Positions 11,512-18,965 of a stretch of 23,466 nt of DNA are shown here, piece by piece. Origin of the DNA: a virus; IMG/VR virus record IMGVR_UViG_3300025645_000462, positions 1 through 23,466 of that record, one strand, 5' to 3'. Both the position numbers and the translations under genes were made by a program. Below the pieces are notes generated by a model, which worked only from the letters and a program-made list of their open reading frames with translations, was not told where the DNA came from and ran no database searches. The stretch's first letter is position 1; the number at the start of each line of letters is the position of its first letter.

Positions 11512-14028
11512 ATGAACACTCAAGTTATCACCGATGATCTCCTGAACGAGCAGATCCGGCTGGAAGAAGAGATGCGGGCTGTGACCGTTGATCGCTACTT
11601 TAAGAACCACGAGAAAGCAGCAGAGCGCGGTGAGTTCGCTGACACACACGCTGGCCGCAATGTTATGTCCGCAGTCCTCGACAAGTTCGTTGAGGGTATC
11701 GATGCATGGTGCGACGACTTCCGTACAGGAAAGGCAGGCCGACGCCCCCGGGCAATGCACATGATCGATCAGTTCGGTGACACACGGAAGATGGCCTACA
11801 TCTACGTCAAGAACGTCCTCAACCTGATCTACATGCTGGAGCGGGGTAAGAGCGGTGTAGCCAAGCGGACCTCGGTCGCACTGATGTGTTCGCAGGGTAT
11901 CCACGACGAGTTCCGTATCCAGTATTTCATGGACAACCGGAAATCACTGCTAAAGGCGATCCTCAAGGACTTCAAGAAGCGTGACGTAAACCGTGCCCGT
12001 CGTCGGCAGTTGCTGCAGCGTACATTCAAGGCGCAGCAGATCGATTGGGTCGCAGAAGGGTGGGGTCAATCCGAGCGCCTGAACCTCGGTCTGGTCCTGA
12101 CAGACGTATTCCGTAAGACCACTGGACTGATCGAAGAGATCACATCCCGTGATCACAAGGGGCGTACTCAGGTCTCTCTCCAAATCACCAAGGAGTTCAA
12201 CGAAGCCCTCCTAGATAAGATGGAGAACTCAAGCAATATGTTCACCCTCTTCTATCCAACAGTCATCCCTCCGAAGGAGTGGCAGTCGGGTGAGTTGATC
12301 GGGGGCGGGTACTACACGGACAACATCCAGCCGTATCGCCTGATCAAAGGGGCAAAGCCGAAGTACCTCTCGGAGATGGAGAACCGAGATATGTCAGAAA
12401 TCCTGACACCCCTCAACGCTATCCAGAACACACCTTGGCGTGTCAACAAAACCATGTTGGCAGTCCTGACACAGGTGTACGAGGCAGGCATCAACGTCAA
12501 CGGTCTGATCACATCGGACCACAAGGACCTCCCAGAGCCTCCCGTTGGTTTCAAAGAGGAAGGCCAAGAGGACATCACCAAGGAGTACAAGAAGACCTGC
12601 TTCATCATCCACGATGAGAACCGTCGCAACATCTCAAAGCGTCTTGCGGTCATCCGCACGATTGCTCTGGCGGGCAAGTTCTCTGCCTACGACAGCATCT
12701 ACTTCCCACACGATCTCGACAGCCGTGGCCGTGCCTACCCTCGTCCACACTTCCTGACCCCTCAAGGGGCGGATTATTCCAAGGCACTCTTGGAGTTCTC
12801 CGAAGGTAAGGTCATCGAGAGCGAAGACGACATCATGTTCCTTGCCATCGCAGGGGCCAACGCATGGGGTCAGGACAAGCTCCCGCTGCATGAGCGGTAC
12901 GAGTGGGTCATGGACAACCAAGACCTCTTCTTGGACATCGCTGAGGACCCTATGGGCGATCTGCGGTGGACCAAGGCCGACGAACCCTTCATGGCTCTCC
13001 GGTTCTGCCTCGAGTGGGCAGGTCTGGCCGAGCAGGGTGTTGGTGTCTTCAAGACCACGATGCCGGTTCACTTCGATGCAACCTGCTCCGGTCTGCAGCA
13101 CTTCTCTGCGCTCCTTCGGGATCGCGAGGGGGGCACACACGTCAACCTGACGAACTCAGGGAAACGTGAGGACATCTACGGCGAGGTCGCACGGAAGGCG
13201 ACTGCATCCGTCGAGGCGCTTCTCAATGACGACGAGTTCGGCGCAATCGCACGGATCGCCCTCGACATCGGGATCACCCGTTCTCTCTGCAAGCGTCCTG
13301 TCATGATCGTCCCGTATGCTGGAACATTCTCTTCCTGTATGCAGTACGTGAACGACTACTACCGTGAGCAGTCCGAAGAAGGCCTCGTGCTACCCCTCGA
13401 TCTGGATGAGATGCGTAGTATGGTGACACCCTTCGTCGCCAAGCACATCTGGGCTGCTATATCGGGCACCGTGATCGCGGCTCGTGAGGCAATGGATTGG
13501 ATCACAGCAACAGCCAAGCTGGCATGCACTGCCCAATCCTCCACTCCTCTTCAATGGACCACACCGGATGGCTTCATCATCCAACAAGCGAAGTACAAGG
13601 AGAGCGAAAGCCGTATCAAGACGTACCTCGACGGGGAACGTACTGTGCGCAGCCACGTCTATGCTGAGACCAACGTCTTGGATGCACGTCGCAATGCACA
13701 GTCACTCAGCCCAAACTACATCCACTCGATGGACGCCTGCCACATGCGAAAGTCCATCTCGCTTGCATTGGCATCGGACCGTAACTTGAGCTTCGCCATG
13801 ATCCACGACAGCTTCGGTTGCCATGCGTCAGACATGAAGTGGTTTCTTGCGGAATGCATCAAGCCTGCCTTCGTCGATATGTACGAGGGCGGCAAGAACC
13901 TCGAGTTGTTTAAGGAGCAAATGATGGTCAACATCCCGGACGACAAGCGCGATAAGGTGCGTGATCTACCACTCATGGGTTCATTGGATTTATCCGAGGT
14001 TCTCTCGAGCGAGTTCTTCTTCTCGTAA
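11512..14028 (+). CDS. gp1: Single-subunit (T7-type) DNA-directed RNA polymerase
   Basis: 838 residues (T7 883). Catalytic residues are in place: D522 in FDATCSGLQHFSALLRD (T7 D537), K594 in KRPVMIVPYAG (T7 K631), Y602 in the same motif (T7 Y639, sugar selection), and D766 in MIHDSFGCH (T7 D812). The SMDACHMRKSI stretch before the last Asp also matches T7. The C-terminus ends FFFS, comparable with the FAFA end of T7 that sits at the active site. The N-terminal domain is shorter and diverged, as is promoter recognition. Start ATG 11512 is preceded by CCGAAAGG. It would transcribe the replication and late genes from the ATTAGGGACCCC promoters. Confidence 0.97.
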   Translation: MNTQVITDDLLNEQIRLEEEMRAVTVDRYFKNHEKAAERGEFADTHAGRNVMSAVLDKFVEGIDAWCDDFRTGKAGRRPRAMHMIDQFGDTRKMAYIYVKNVLNLIYMLERGKSGVAKRTSVALMCSQGIHDEFRIQYFMDNRKSLLKAILKDFKKRDVNRARRRQLLQRTFKAQQIDWVAEGWGQSERLNLGLVLTDVFRKTTGLIEEITSRDHKGRTQVSLQITKEFNEALLDKMENSSNMFTLFYPTVIPPKEWQSGELIGGGYYTDNIQPYRLIKGAKPKYLSEMENRDMSEILTPLNAIQNTPWRVNKTMLAVLTQVYEAGINVNGLITSDHKDLPEPPVGFKEEGQEDITKEYKKTCFIIHDENRRNISKRLAVIRTIALAGKFSAYDSIYFPHDLDSRGRAYPRPHFLTPQGADYSKALLEFSEGKVIESEDDIMFLAIAGANAWGQDKLPLHERYEWVMDNQDLFLDIAEDPMGDLRWTKADEPFMALRFCLEWAGLAEQGVGVFKTTMPVHFDATCSGLQHFSALLRDREGGTHVNLTNSGKREDIYGEVARKATASVEALLNDDEFGAIARIALDIGITRSLCKRPVMIVPYAGTFSSCMQYVNDYYREQSEEGLVLPLDLDEMRSMVTPFVAKHIWAAISGTVIAAREAMDWITATAKLACTAQSSTPLQWTTPDGFIIQQAKYKESESRIKTYLDGERTVRSHVYAETNVLDARRNAQSLSPNYIHSMDACHMRKSISLALASDRNLSFAMIHDSFGCHASDMKWFLAECIKPAFVDMYEGGKNLELFKEQMMVNIPDDKRDKVRDLPLMGSLDLSEVLSSEFFFS

Positions 14029-14057
14029 ATACTTACGATATCGAAAGGCAATCAATA

Positions 14058-14567
14058 ATGGACCTACTTGACACACCCCTCGATCAGATAGGGGCCTCTG
14101 CCCACGGCCACTACAAGGTGGCTGAGAAGGCTGCGGGTAAAGCCGAGGAACACTACAAGTCCGCAGGTATCTACCTGAAACACGCCAAGCTGCGGGTCCT
14201 CAAGACACGCGGGTTAACTTGGCCTAGGTGGCTGGCGGACAACTGCCCTATCGGTAAAAGCCGCGCCGATGAGGTCATAGCGATCTCTGATGGTCGGAAG
14301 ACGGTAGAAGCGGAAGCTGATCGTGTACGTGAGTGGCGGGAAAAACAGAAGGCCGCTCGCGAAACTACCGCACGTACGGCAAATCGTCCCGAAAAACCAA
14401 ATGAAAACAACGAAAGGCAGGTCCATCAAAAGTCATTCGACCCTGTGAAAGAGGCCGAAGACATCAACTCACAGGCCCACGCCGACCGCCTCCGTGTTCT
14501 CAAGAACCGGATCAACAACGCAACAGAAGAGCAACTTGCTCAGATCGAAGGAATATTCAATGTTTAA
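14058..14567 (+). CDS. Helical protein, DUF3102-like / replication-associated (hypothetical)
   Basis: 169 residues. The N-terminal half (HYKVAEKAAGKAEEHYKSAG, then KRLTW-type PRWLADNCPIGKSRADEVIAIS, about 19-77) resembles the pattern of phage DUF3102-like proteins, in which a helical repeat precedes a helix-turn-helix. The middle (about 90-120) is a charged, low-complexity linker (REKQKAARETTARTANRPEK), and the end is again helical. It begins 29 bases after the polymerase stop with TCGAAAGG upstream. DNA binding is likely but not proven. Confidence 0.7.
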   Translation: MDLLDTPLDQIGASAHGHYKVAEKAAGKAEEHYKSAGIYLKHAKLRVLKTRGLTWPRWLADNCPIGKSRADEVIAISDGRKTVEAEADRVREWREKQKAARETTARTANRPEKPNENNERQVHQKSFDPVKEAEDINSQAHADRLRVLKNRINNATEEQLAQIEGIFNV

Positions 14568-14910
14568 CTTCAAGTCAGTACGCACCCTCCCTCAACTTCG
14601 TGTGGAAGTTAATGATGCAATCTCACTCAGGGTCGCTTCCATCGAAGAGGGTCACCTAGCACTGAGTGACCTTGATATCCCTAGTGAAAAGTATCCACGC
14701 CAGAACCGCCGCGCTGATGAAGGTCCGAACGACCTCAATATTCTGGCACAGGCCATCCTCGACAACACACCCGCTTCTCAACTCACCCCTAAGAACCACA
14801 GCTTCCTGATGAACATGATGAGTTACGGGGCGATCACGACGAAGCAACGTAAGTGGTTAATGGACCTAGCTGATAAGCACCTTGTCGCCGAACTCATCGA
14901 AGCAGCGTAA
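14560..14910 (+). CDS. Hypothetical protein (116 aa)
   Basis: 116 residues from ATG 14560, supported by GAAGGAAT just upstream; the frame opens earlier at 14494 inside the preceding gene. The C-terminal half (LTPKNHSFLMNMMSYGAITTKQRKWLMDLADKHL, about 77-110) is the strongest patterned part and resembles a small helical domain found in phage proteins of unknown role near replication genes. It overlaps the preceding gene by eight bases. Function is unknown. Confidence 0.72.
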   Translation: MFNFKSVRTLPQLRVEVNDAISLRVASIEEGHLALSDLDIPSEKYPRQNRRADEGPNDLNILAQAILDNTPASQLTPKNHSFLMNMMSYGAITTKQRKWLMDLADKHLVAELIEAA

Positions 14911-14940
14911 ATACGCACCCGACAACCGGAACGCTTCCCA

Positions 14941-14998
14941 TACCCTAGTCCATACGATTAGGGACCCCACCAGTATAACCCAAAAACACCGAAGGAAA
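14941..14998 (+). repeat. 58-bp regulatory repeat, copy 1
   Basis: This segment and 15356-15413 differ at only a few positions over 58 bases. Both hold a hairpin, the phage promoter and a purine-rich RBS region. A direct repeat of this length between two non-homologous genes indicates recent duplication or selection for one control unit. Confidence 0.9.
14956..14980 (+). promoter_or_regulatory. Phage promoter with upstream hairpin
   Basis: GATTAGGGACCCCACCAGTA followed by TAACC. CCCTAGTC (14943-14950), loop CATAC and GATTAGGG (14956-14963) can form an 8-bp stem with one G-T pair, placing half of the promoter core in the hairpin. It drives the 40-aa gene and what follows. Confidence 0.8.
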
Positions 14999-15005
14999 TC
15001 TTCCA

Positions 15006-15128
15006 ATGATCCAAGTATCTCGCCTCGGCTCCGGTTTCACTGTCCTCGTAGACGGTGTTGCTGGTCAACAGTTCCCATCACGCGGCGAGGCCGTGGCCCA
15101 CGCAATCACATTGAAGGAAATGTCATGA
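15006..15128 (+). CDS. Tiny hypothetical protein (40 aa)
   Basis: 40 residues from ATG 15006 (MIQVSRLGSGFTVLVDGVAG...). GAAGGAAAT upstream is a good ribosome site. The sequence suggests two beta strands and one helix (RGEAVAHAITLKEMS). It is the first gene after a phage promoter and its TGA overlaps the next ATG, so it is very likely expressed. No family is recognised. Confidence 0.65.
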   Translation: MIQVSRLGSGFTVLVDGVAGQQFPSRGEAVAHAITLKEMS

Positions 15129-15346
15129 AGTTTGAACCCGCGATTACCAAACGCGATCCAAAGGAAGCCGTAGCGTACATCGACAGATGTGGGGACCTGT
15201 GTATCCCTCAGTTCCACGGTGAAGAAGCCGCCGTGGGTTTACGATTGGGGGGTTCATCAGCCTATTCCGAGCTCACTTGGAACCCGCTCAGAGAAGGCAA
15301 CCAGCGACACTTCTACCCCGGTGACACAGTCACTATCACCTTCTGA
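15125..15346 (+). CDS. Small hypothetical protein (73 aa)
   Basis: 73 residues from ATG 15125 in an ATGA overlap with the preceding gene; the open frame further upstream crosses a promoter and is not used. Two Cys residues sit in IDRCGDLCIPQF (about 20-31), and the end is beta-like (HFYPGDTVTITF). No function is recognised. It is followed by the second copy of the promoter repeat. Confidence 0.65.
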   Translation: MKFEPAITKRDPKEAVAYIDRCGDLCIPQFHGEEAAVGLRLGGSSAYSELTWNPLREGNQRHFYPGDTVTITF

Positions 15347-15355
15347 TCCTTACGA

Positions 15356-15413
15356 TATCCTAGTCCATACGATTAGGGACCCCACCAGTATAACCCGAAA
15401 ACACCAAAGGAAT
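15356..15413 (+). repeat. 58-bp regulatory repeat, copy 2
   Basis: Second copy of the 14941-14998 element, 415 bases downstream, with substitutions at the third base, after the promoter (CCCA to CCCG) and in the RBS (CCGAAGG to CCAAAGG). The hairpin and promoter core are unchanged. Confidence 0.9.
15371..15395 (+). promoter_or_regulatory. Phage promoter before the ssDNA-binding protein gene
   Basis: GATTAGGGACCCCACCAGTA followed by TAACC, identical to the copy at 14956. CCTAGTC (15359-15365) can pair with GATTAGG (15371-15377) across the loop CATAC. It is 24 bases before ATG 15419. Confidence 0.8.
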
Positions 15414-15418
15414 ACCTC

Positions 15419-16042
15419 ATGGCTGACAAACGCCTCTCCACTCCCGTAGGCACTGCTGTCTACCCTCGCCTGAAAACACCGGACACCAAGTTCGACGACC
15501 TCGGCATCTACAAAGCTGACGTGTCGGTTACTGCCGCAGAAGCAGCACCACTGATCGAACAACTCATGGTCATCTGGAAGGACCACGTCGGGAAAGCTGC
15601 CAAGAAGGCCGACAACCCGATGTTCGCCAACGAGGTTGATGAAGCCGGCGAAGAGACAGGTAATGTTATCTTCAAGCTGCGCGTCAAGAACCGCATGAAC
15701 AAGAAGGGTGAACTCTGGGACCGCCGCCCTGTGTTGTTTGACGCCGCCCTCAAGCCTATCGACGTCAACCCTTGGGGTGGCACGAAGTACGCTGTGTCAT
15801 TCGACACGCACTGCTGGGACTACGGCGACAAGAAGGGTGTATCCCTCCAGCCTGCCGGTGTTCAGATCATCGAACTGGTAACTGGCGAAGGTTCACCGAA
15901 TGCCTCCGCGATGGGCTTTGCTGCACAGGAAGGCTACGCCGCGCCTGAGTATGAAGGTTCTGGCGACTTCGAGAAAGACGAAGAGCCTGCAGGTGACAAG
16001 AACGAAAGCGGTGATAACACACCGTCCGATGGCGACTACTAA
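15419..16042 (+). CDS. gp2.5: Single-stranded DNA-binding protein (T7 gp2.5-like)
   Basis: 207 residues (T7 232). The fold region shows the T7-like pattern of an OB fold: DDLGIYKADVSV (about 22-38), VIFKLRVKNRM (about 81-92) and PVLFDAALKPI (about 103-113), then KYAVSFDTHCW. The last 40 residues are strongly acidic (YEGSGDFEKDEEPAGDK and on) and end with Asp-Gly-Asp-Tyr; an acidic tail with a terminal aromatic is the gp2.5 interaction tail for helicase and polymerase. It coats single strands and coordinates replication. Own phage promoter and RBS (AAAGGAA) lie upstream. The stop overlaps the endonuclease gene by 14 bases. Confidence 0.9.
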   Translation: MADKRLSTPVGTAVYPRLKTPDTKFDDLGIYKADVSVTAAEAAPLIEQLMVIWKDHVGKAAKKADNPMFANEVDEAGEETGNVIFKLRVKNRMNKKGELWDRRPVLFDAALKPIDVNPWGGTKYAVSFDTHCWDYGDKKGVSLQPAGVQIIELVTGEGSPNASAMGFAAQEGYAAPEYEGSGDFEKDEEPAGDKNESGDNTPSDGDY

Positions 16043-16472
16043 GAAGAAGCCAAGTGTCTCCCCACGATCAGTGGGTCTAAAATATGGGTTTCGCTCAGGT
16101 CTCGAAGAGAGATTTGCAGCGGAACTCACTGCGTTTGGGGTCAGCTTTGACTTCGAACAGCACAAGTTCACCTACACCCACCCAGAGCGGACCTCGAAGT
16201 ACACACCTGACTTCCGGATTACCCACCGCCCTGATGGGACGGAGCGAACTAGACCCCTGATCATCGAGACCAAAGGCCGCTTTCTGACAGCCGATAGGCA
16301 AAAGCAAATCCTTGTTAAGAAGCAGCATCCCGATCTGGACCTGCGGTTCATCTTCTCGAACCCCAACCAGAAAATCTCCAAAACATCCAAAACAACATAC
16401 GCCACATGGTGCGAGAAGCATGGGTTCCTGTACGCCAAGGAACACGTCCCTCTCGCGTGGCTAGAGGAGTAG
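16029..16472 (+). CDS. gp3: Endonuclease I, Holliday-junction resolvase (T7 gp3-like)
   Basis: 147 residues (T7 149) from ATG 16029; longer upstream frames overlap the ssDNA-binding protein. All four T7 active-site residues are seen: E26 in SGLEERF (T7 E20), D61 in YTPDF (D55), E80 and K82 in IIETKG (E65, K67). The C-terminus with FLYAKEHVPLAWLEE also matches T7. The enzyme resolves branched DNA and degrades host DNA. It overlaps the preceding gene in a different frame and is followed two bases later by the gp3.5-like gene start region. A basic N-terminus (MATTKKKPS) is normal. Confidence 0.95.
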   Translation: MATTKKKPSVSPRSVGLKYGFRSGLEERFAAELTAFGVSFDFEQHKFTYTHPERTSKYTPDFRITHRPDGTERTRPLIIETKGRFLTADRQKQILVKKQHPDLDLRFIFSNPNQKISKTSKTTYATWCEKHGFLYAKEHVPLAWLEE

Positions 16473-16474
16473 AA

Positions 16475-16867
16475 GTGCTACGCACAGACCTATTCAAAAC
16501 AGTGGCCCGGGTTAACACTCGGGTCATTGCCGTTCGTGACACCCTCACTGCACCCTCAGTGGACACGGACGCATACACCATCGATGCCCAGCACTGTCTC
16601 CAAGGACGGTTGGGAATTGGTTACCACTTCCTCGTGATTGACGCAGGTGACATTCAGTTGTGCCGTGATGTCGATACATGCGGTGCCCACTCAAGAAATC
16701 TCGATGACATCTCGGTCGCCATTGGCGTCACTGGTGGCGTTGATGAAGATGGGAACCGCGCCTTCACACGCAACGAAGAACAGGTCGAAGCTGTCGATGA
16801 CCTGATCCGTTTCCTGAACGACAGATACCCTGACGCCGAGGTCGATGACCGACCCTTCGGAGAATAG
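16475..16867 (+). CDS. gp3.5-like: T7 lysozyme-like protein lacking zinc ligands; probable RNA polymerase regulator
   Basis: 130 residues from GTG 16475, which follows GAGGAG (16464-16469); an upstream frame from 16406 overlaps the endonuclease. T7 gp3.5 is both an amidase and an inhibitor of T7 RNA polymerase. The matching core is clear: GYHFLVIDAGDIQLCRD (about 49-65, T7 GYHFIIKRDG), GAHSRNLDDISVAIGVTGGVD (about 69-89). However R21 stands where T7 has zinc ligand H17, and the protein stops before the segment with T7 H122, K128 and C130. No zinc site remains, so it should not cut peptidoglycan. Its TAG lies inside the next promoter. With a GH24 endolysin present, a regulatory role is likely. 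Confidence 0.85.
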   Translation: MLRTDLFKTVARVNTRVIAVRDTLTAPSVDTDAYTIDAQHCLQGRLGIGYHFLVIDAGDIQLCRDVDTCGAHSRNLDDISVAIGVTGGVDEDGNRAFTRNEEQVEAVDDLIRFLNDRYPDAEVDDRPFGE

Positions 16868-16887
16868 GGACCCCATCAGTATAACCC
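16863..16887 (+). promoter_or_regulatory. Phage promoter before primase-helicase
   Basis: AATAGGGACCCCATCAGTAT followed by AACCC. It matches the family consensus except one base (A for T). The TAG at 16865-16867 ends the gp3.5-like gene, so the promoter begins in its last codons. ATG 16905 lies 18 bases after the element. Confidence 0.78.
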
Positions 16888-16904
16888 AAAACGCGAGGTC
16901 CATC

Positions 16905-18590
16905 ATGGATGATCAACGATCCGAAAGCTCCGTGCTTTTCAAAGGCCCTTGCGACCATTGCGGCTCTTCTGACGCTCGTGCTGTGTACGACGACGGACAC
17001 ACGTTCTGCTATGTGTGCCCAGAAGAAACCGCATATGCCCGACCCGAGGGCACCTCGAGCCGCCAAGGTAAGGAAGCAGGACAGCGTAAGTCCGTAGCTA
17101 GTGGTTCGCAACCATCGGCGCTCTTACCAACTGGCGAGTTCCGTGCCCTCGGGAAGCGCAGGCTGACCGAAGATACCTGCAAGAAGTTTGGCTACTCAAT
17201 CAGCATAGACTGGAAGGGCAACACCGTACAGATCGCCAGCTTCAAGAGGGATGGCGTGATCATCTCTCAGAAGGTTCGCTACCCCGACAAGGACTTCAAG
17301 CACCTCGGTGAACAGAAGCCCGGACTTTGGGGTGAACACCTCTGGAAAGGCAACGGAAAGATGCTCGTGATCACCGAGGGTGAGATCGATTGTATGACCG
17401 TCAGCCAACTCCAAGGTAACAAGTGGCCGGTCGTCTCCCTACCCAACGGGACCAACCTGACAGGCAAGTCGGCGGCTTCGGCCATCAAACACTCACTCGA
17501 GTTTGTAACGTCCTTCGAAAAGGTCGTCTTCATGTTCGACATGGATGAGGCTGGCCGTACTGCTTCACTTGCCTGTGCTGCACTCTGTAAACCCGGTCAG
17601 GCGTTCATCGCCGAGCTACCCTTCAAGGACCCCAACGAATGCCTCCAGAAGGGTGAGGGTAAAGCTGTCGTCTCCGCTATGTGGGATGCCAAGCCCTACC
17701 GCCCTGACGGCATCATCAACGCTGCCGATCTCTGGGAGCGCGTGAGAAAACCAAAGGAGAACAACTCCTTCGAGTACCCTTGGCCTGCTCTTCAAGCGAA
17801 GACCTTGGGCGCACGTAAGGGGGAACTCGTGGTTCTCACAGCAGGCTCAGGGGTCGGTAAGTCAGCAGTCGTCAGGGAGATCAACTTCCATCTCCTGAAA
17901 CAAGGGCTGACCGTAGGCAACCTCATGCTCGAAGAGAACGTGGATCGCACGGCTCTTGGTTACATGGGTCTCTATCTTAACAAACCACTCCACATAAGCC
18001 GTGAGGGTGTAACAGAGGATCAACTCCATGAAGCCTTCACCGAAACAACTGGAAGCGGGCGTCTATGGCTCTACGACCACTTTGGGTCTACTTCTGCTAG
18101 TAACCTCCTTGATCGGGTGCGTTATCTGGCTGTTGGCTGTGGCTGTGACTTCATTACTCTCGATCACCTAAGCATCGCTGTCAGTGACGCAGAGGCCAAC
18201 GACACCAACCTAGATGAGCGCAAGCTGATCGACATGCTGATGACCAAGCTCCGCTCCCTTGTGGAGGAACTCGGGATCGGCCTGTTCGTCATCTCGCACC
18301 TCAAGCGTCCCTCGGGCGACCGTGGACACGAGCAAGGAGCGACAACGTCCCTCTCTCAGCTACGCGGTTCCCACTCCATCGCCCAACTCGCGGACTTCGT
18401 GATCGGCATGGAGCGTGACCAGCAAGACGAAGACACACGCAACGAGACAACCCTGCGTGTACTCAAGAACCGCTTCTCTGGTGAAACTGGAGAGGCTGGT
18501 ATGCTAACCTACGGTCCCCTCACAGGACGCCTACAGGACGCCTCATCACACGGGTTCACCGCTCAAGGGGGCACTCAGGATGAATACTGA
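16905..18590 (+). CDS. gp4: Primase-helicase (T7 gp4-like)
   Basis: 561 residues (T7 566). Start ATG 16905 is chosen because the upstream frame crosses the promoter; GAGG precedes it. The primase zinc motif has C16, C19, C35 and C38 (CDHCG, FCYVC). The TOPRIM domain shows VITEGEIDC (about 153-161) and FMFDMDEAGR. The helicase domain shows Walker A AGSGVGKSAV (about 311-320), Walker B FITLDHLS (about 413-420), and the RGSHSIAQLADFVIGMERD segment (about 487-505). The C-terminus ends acidic and aromatic (QDEY), as gp4 ends for contact with polymerase. It unwinds DNA and primes lagging-strand synthesis. It overlaps the next gene by 11 bases. Confidence 0.96.
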   Translation: MDDQRSESSVLFKGPCDHCGSSDARAVYDDGHTFCYVCPEETAYARPEGTSSRQGKEAGQRKSVASGSQPSALLPTGEFRALGKRRLTEDTCKKFGYSISIDWKGNTVQIASFKRDGVIISQKVRYPDKDFKHLGEQKPGLWGEHLWKGNGKMLVITEGEIDCMTVSQLQGNKWPVVSLPNGTNLTGKSAASAIKHSLEFVTSFEKVVFMFDMDEAGRTASLACAALCKPGQAFIAELPFKDPNECLQKGEGKAVVSAMWDAKPYRPDGIINAADLWERVRKPKENNSFEYPWPALQAKTLGARKGELVVLTAGSGVGKSAVVREINFHLLKQGLTVGNLMLEENVDRTALGYMGLYLNKPLHISREGVTEDQLHEAFTETTGSGRLWLYDHFGSTSASNLLDRVRYLAVGCGCDFITLDHLSIAVSDAEANDTNLDERKLIDMLMTKLRSLVEELGIGLFVISHLKRPSGDRGHEQGATTSLSQLRGSHSIAQLADFVIGMERDQQDEDTRNETTLRVLKNRFSGETGEAGMLTYGPLTGRLQDASSHGFTAQGGTQDEY

Positions 18591-18936
18591 TCCCGATGAA
18601 ATCTTCGAGCAGGCCGAGAGGCTTTGCTTGGAGGCAAGTACCAATCCAACAATCACACCGGCCTACCGCATAGCGCACAAGGCCGCACAGTCACTCGAAC
18701 ACAGCGGGTGGAGAAAGAGCAATGGCATGACACAGAACCACAAGATCATGAAGCACCTCAGAACGGCAGGGTCGATCACAGTGCGTGAAGCAATGATCGA
18801 ATACTCCATCGCCTCCCTGACGAAGCGCATCAACGAACTGCGGGCTGACGGTGAGCATATCGTCTCCACACCAAAGTTCCACCCTGTGACGAACCAGAAG
18901 TACGTCCGGTATTCACTGGAGGCATCCCCAGCTTAA
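18580..18936 (+). CDS. Helix-turn-helix protein (HTH_39-like)
   Basis: 118 residues. The C-terminal half (MTQNHKIMKHLRTAGSITVREAMIEYSI, then SLTKRINELRADG, about 49-90) has the pattern of a small winged-helix domain (HTH_39 type): a helix, a turn, the helix starting TVREAM, then the recognition helix with K-R-I-N-E-L, and a wing ending TNQKYVRYSL. The N-terminal 45 residues are acidic helical. It overlaps primase-helicase by 11 bases and precedes the polymerase by 29, so it is probably expressed with replication genes; DNA binding is inferred. Confidence 0.75.
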   Translation: MNTDPDEIFEQAERLCLEASTNPTITPAYRIAHKAAQSLEHSGWRKSNGMTQNHKIMKHLRTAGSITVREAMIEYSIASLTKRINELRADGEHIVSTPKFHPVTNQKYVRYSLEASPA

Positions 18937-18965
18937 ACAATACTTCCCATATCTAGGAGATACAT

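Noticed and set aside
12634-13140. Minus-strand frames inside the RNA polymerase gene
   Set aside because: They are antisense to conserved polymerase motifs and have no independent support.
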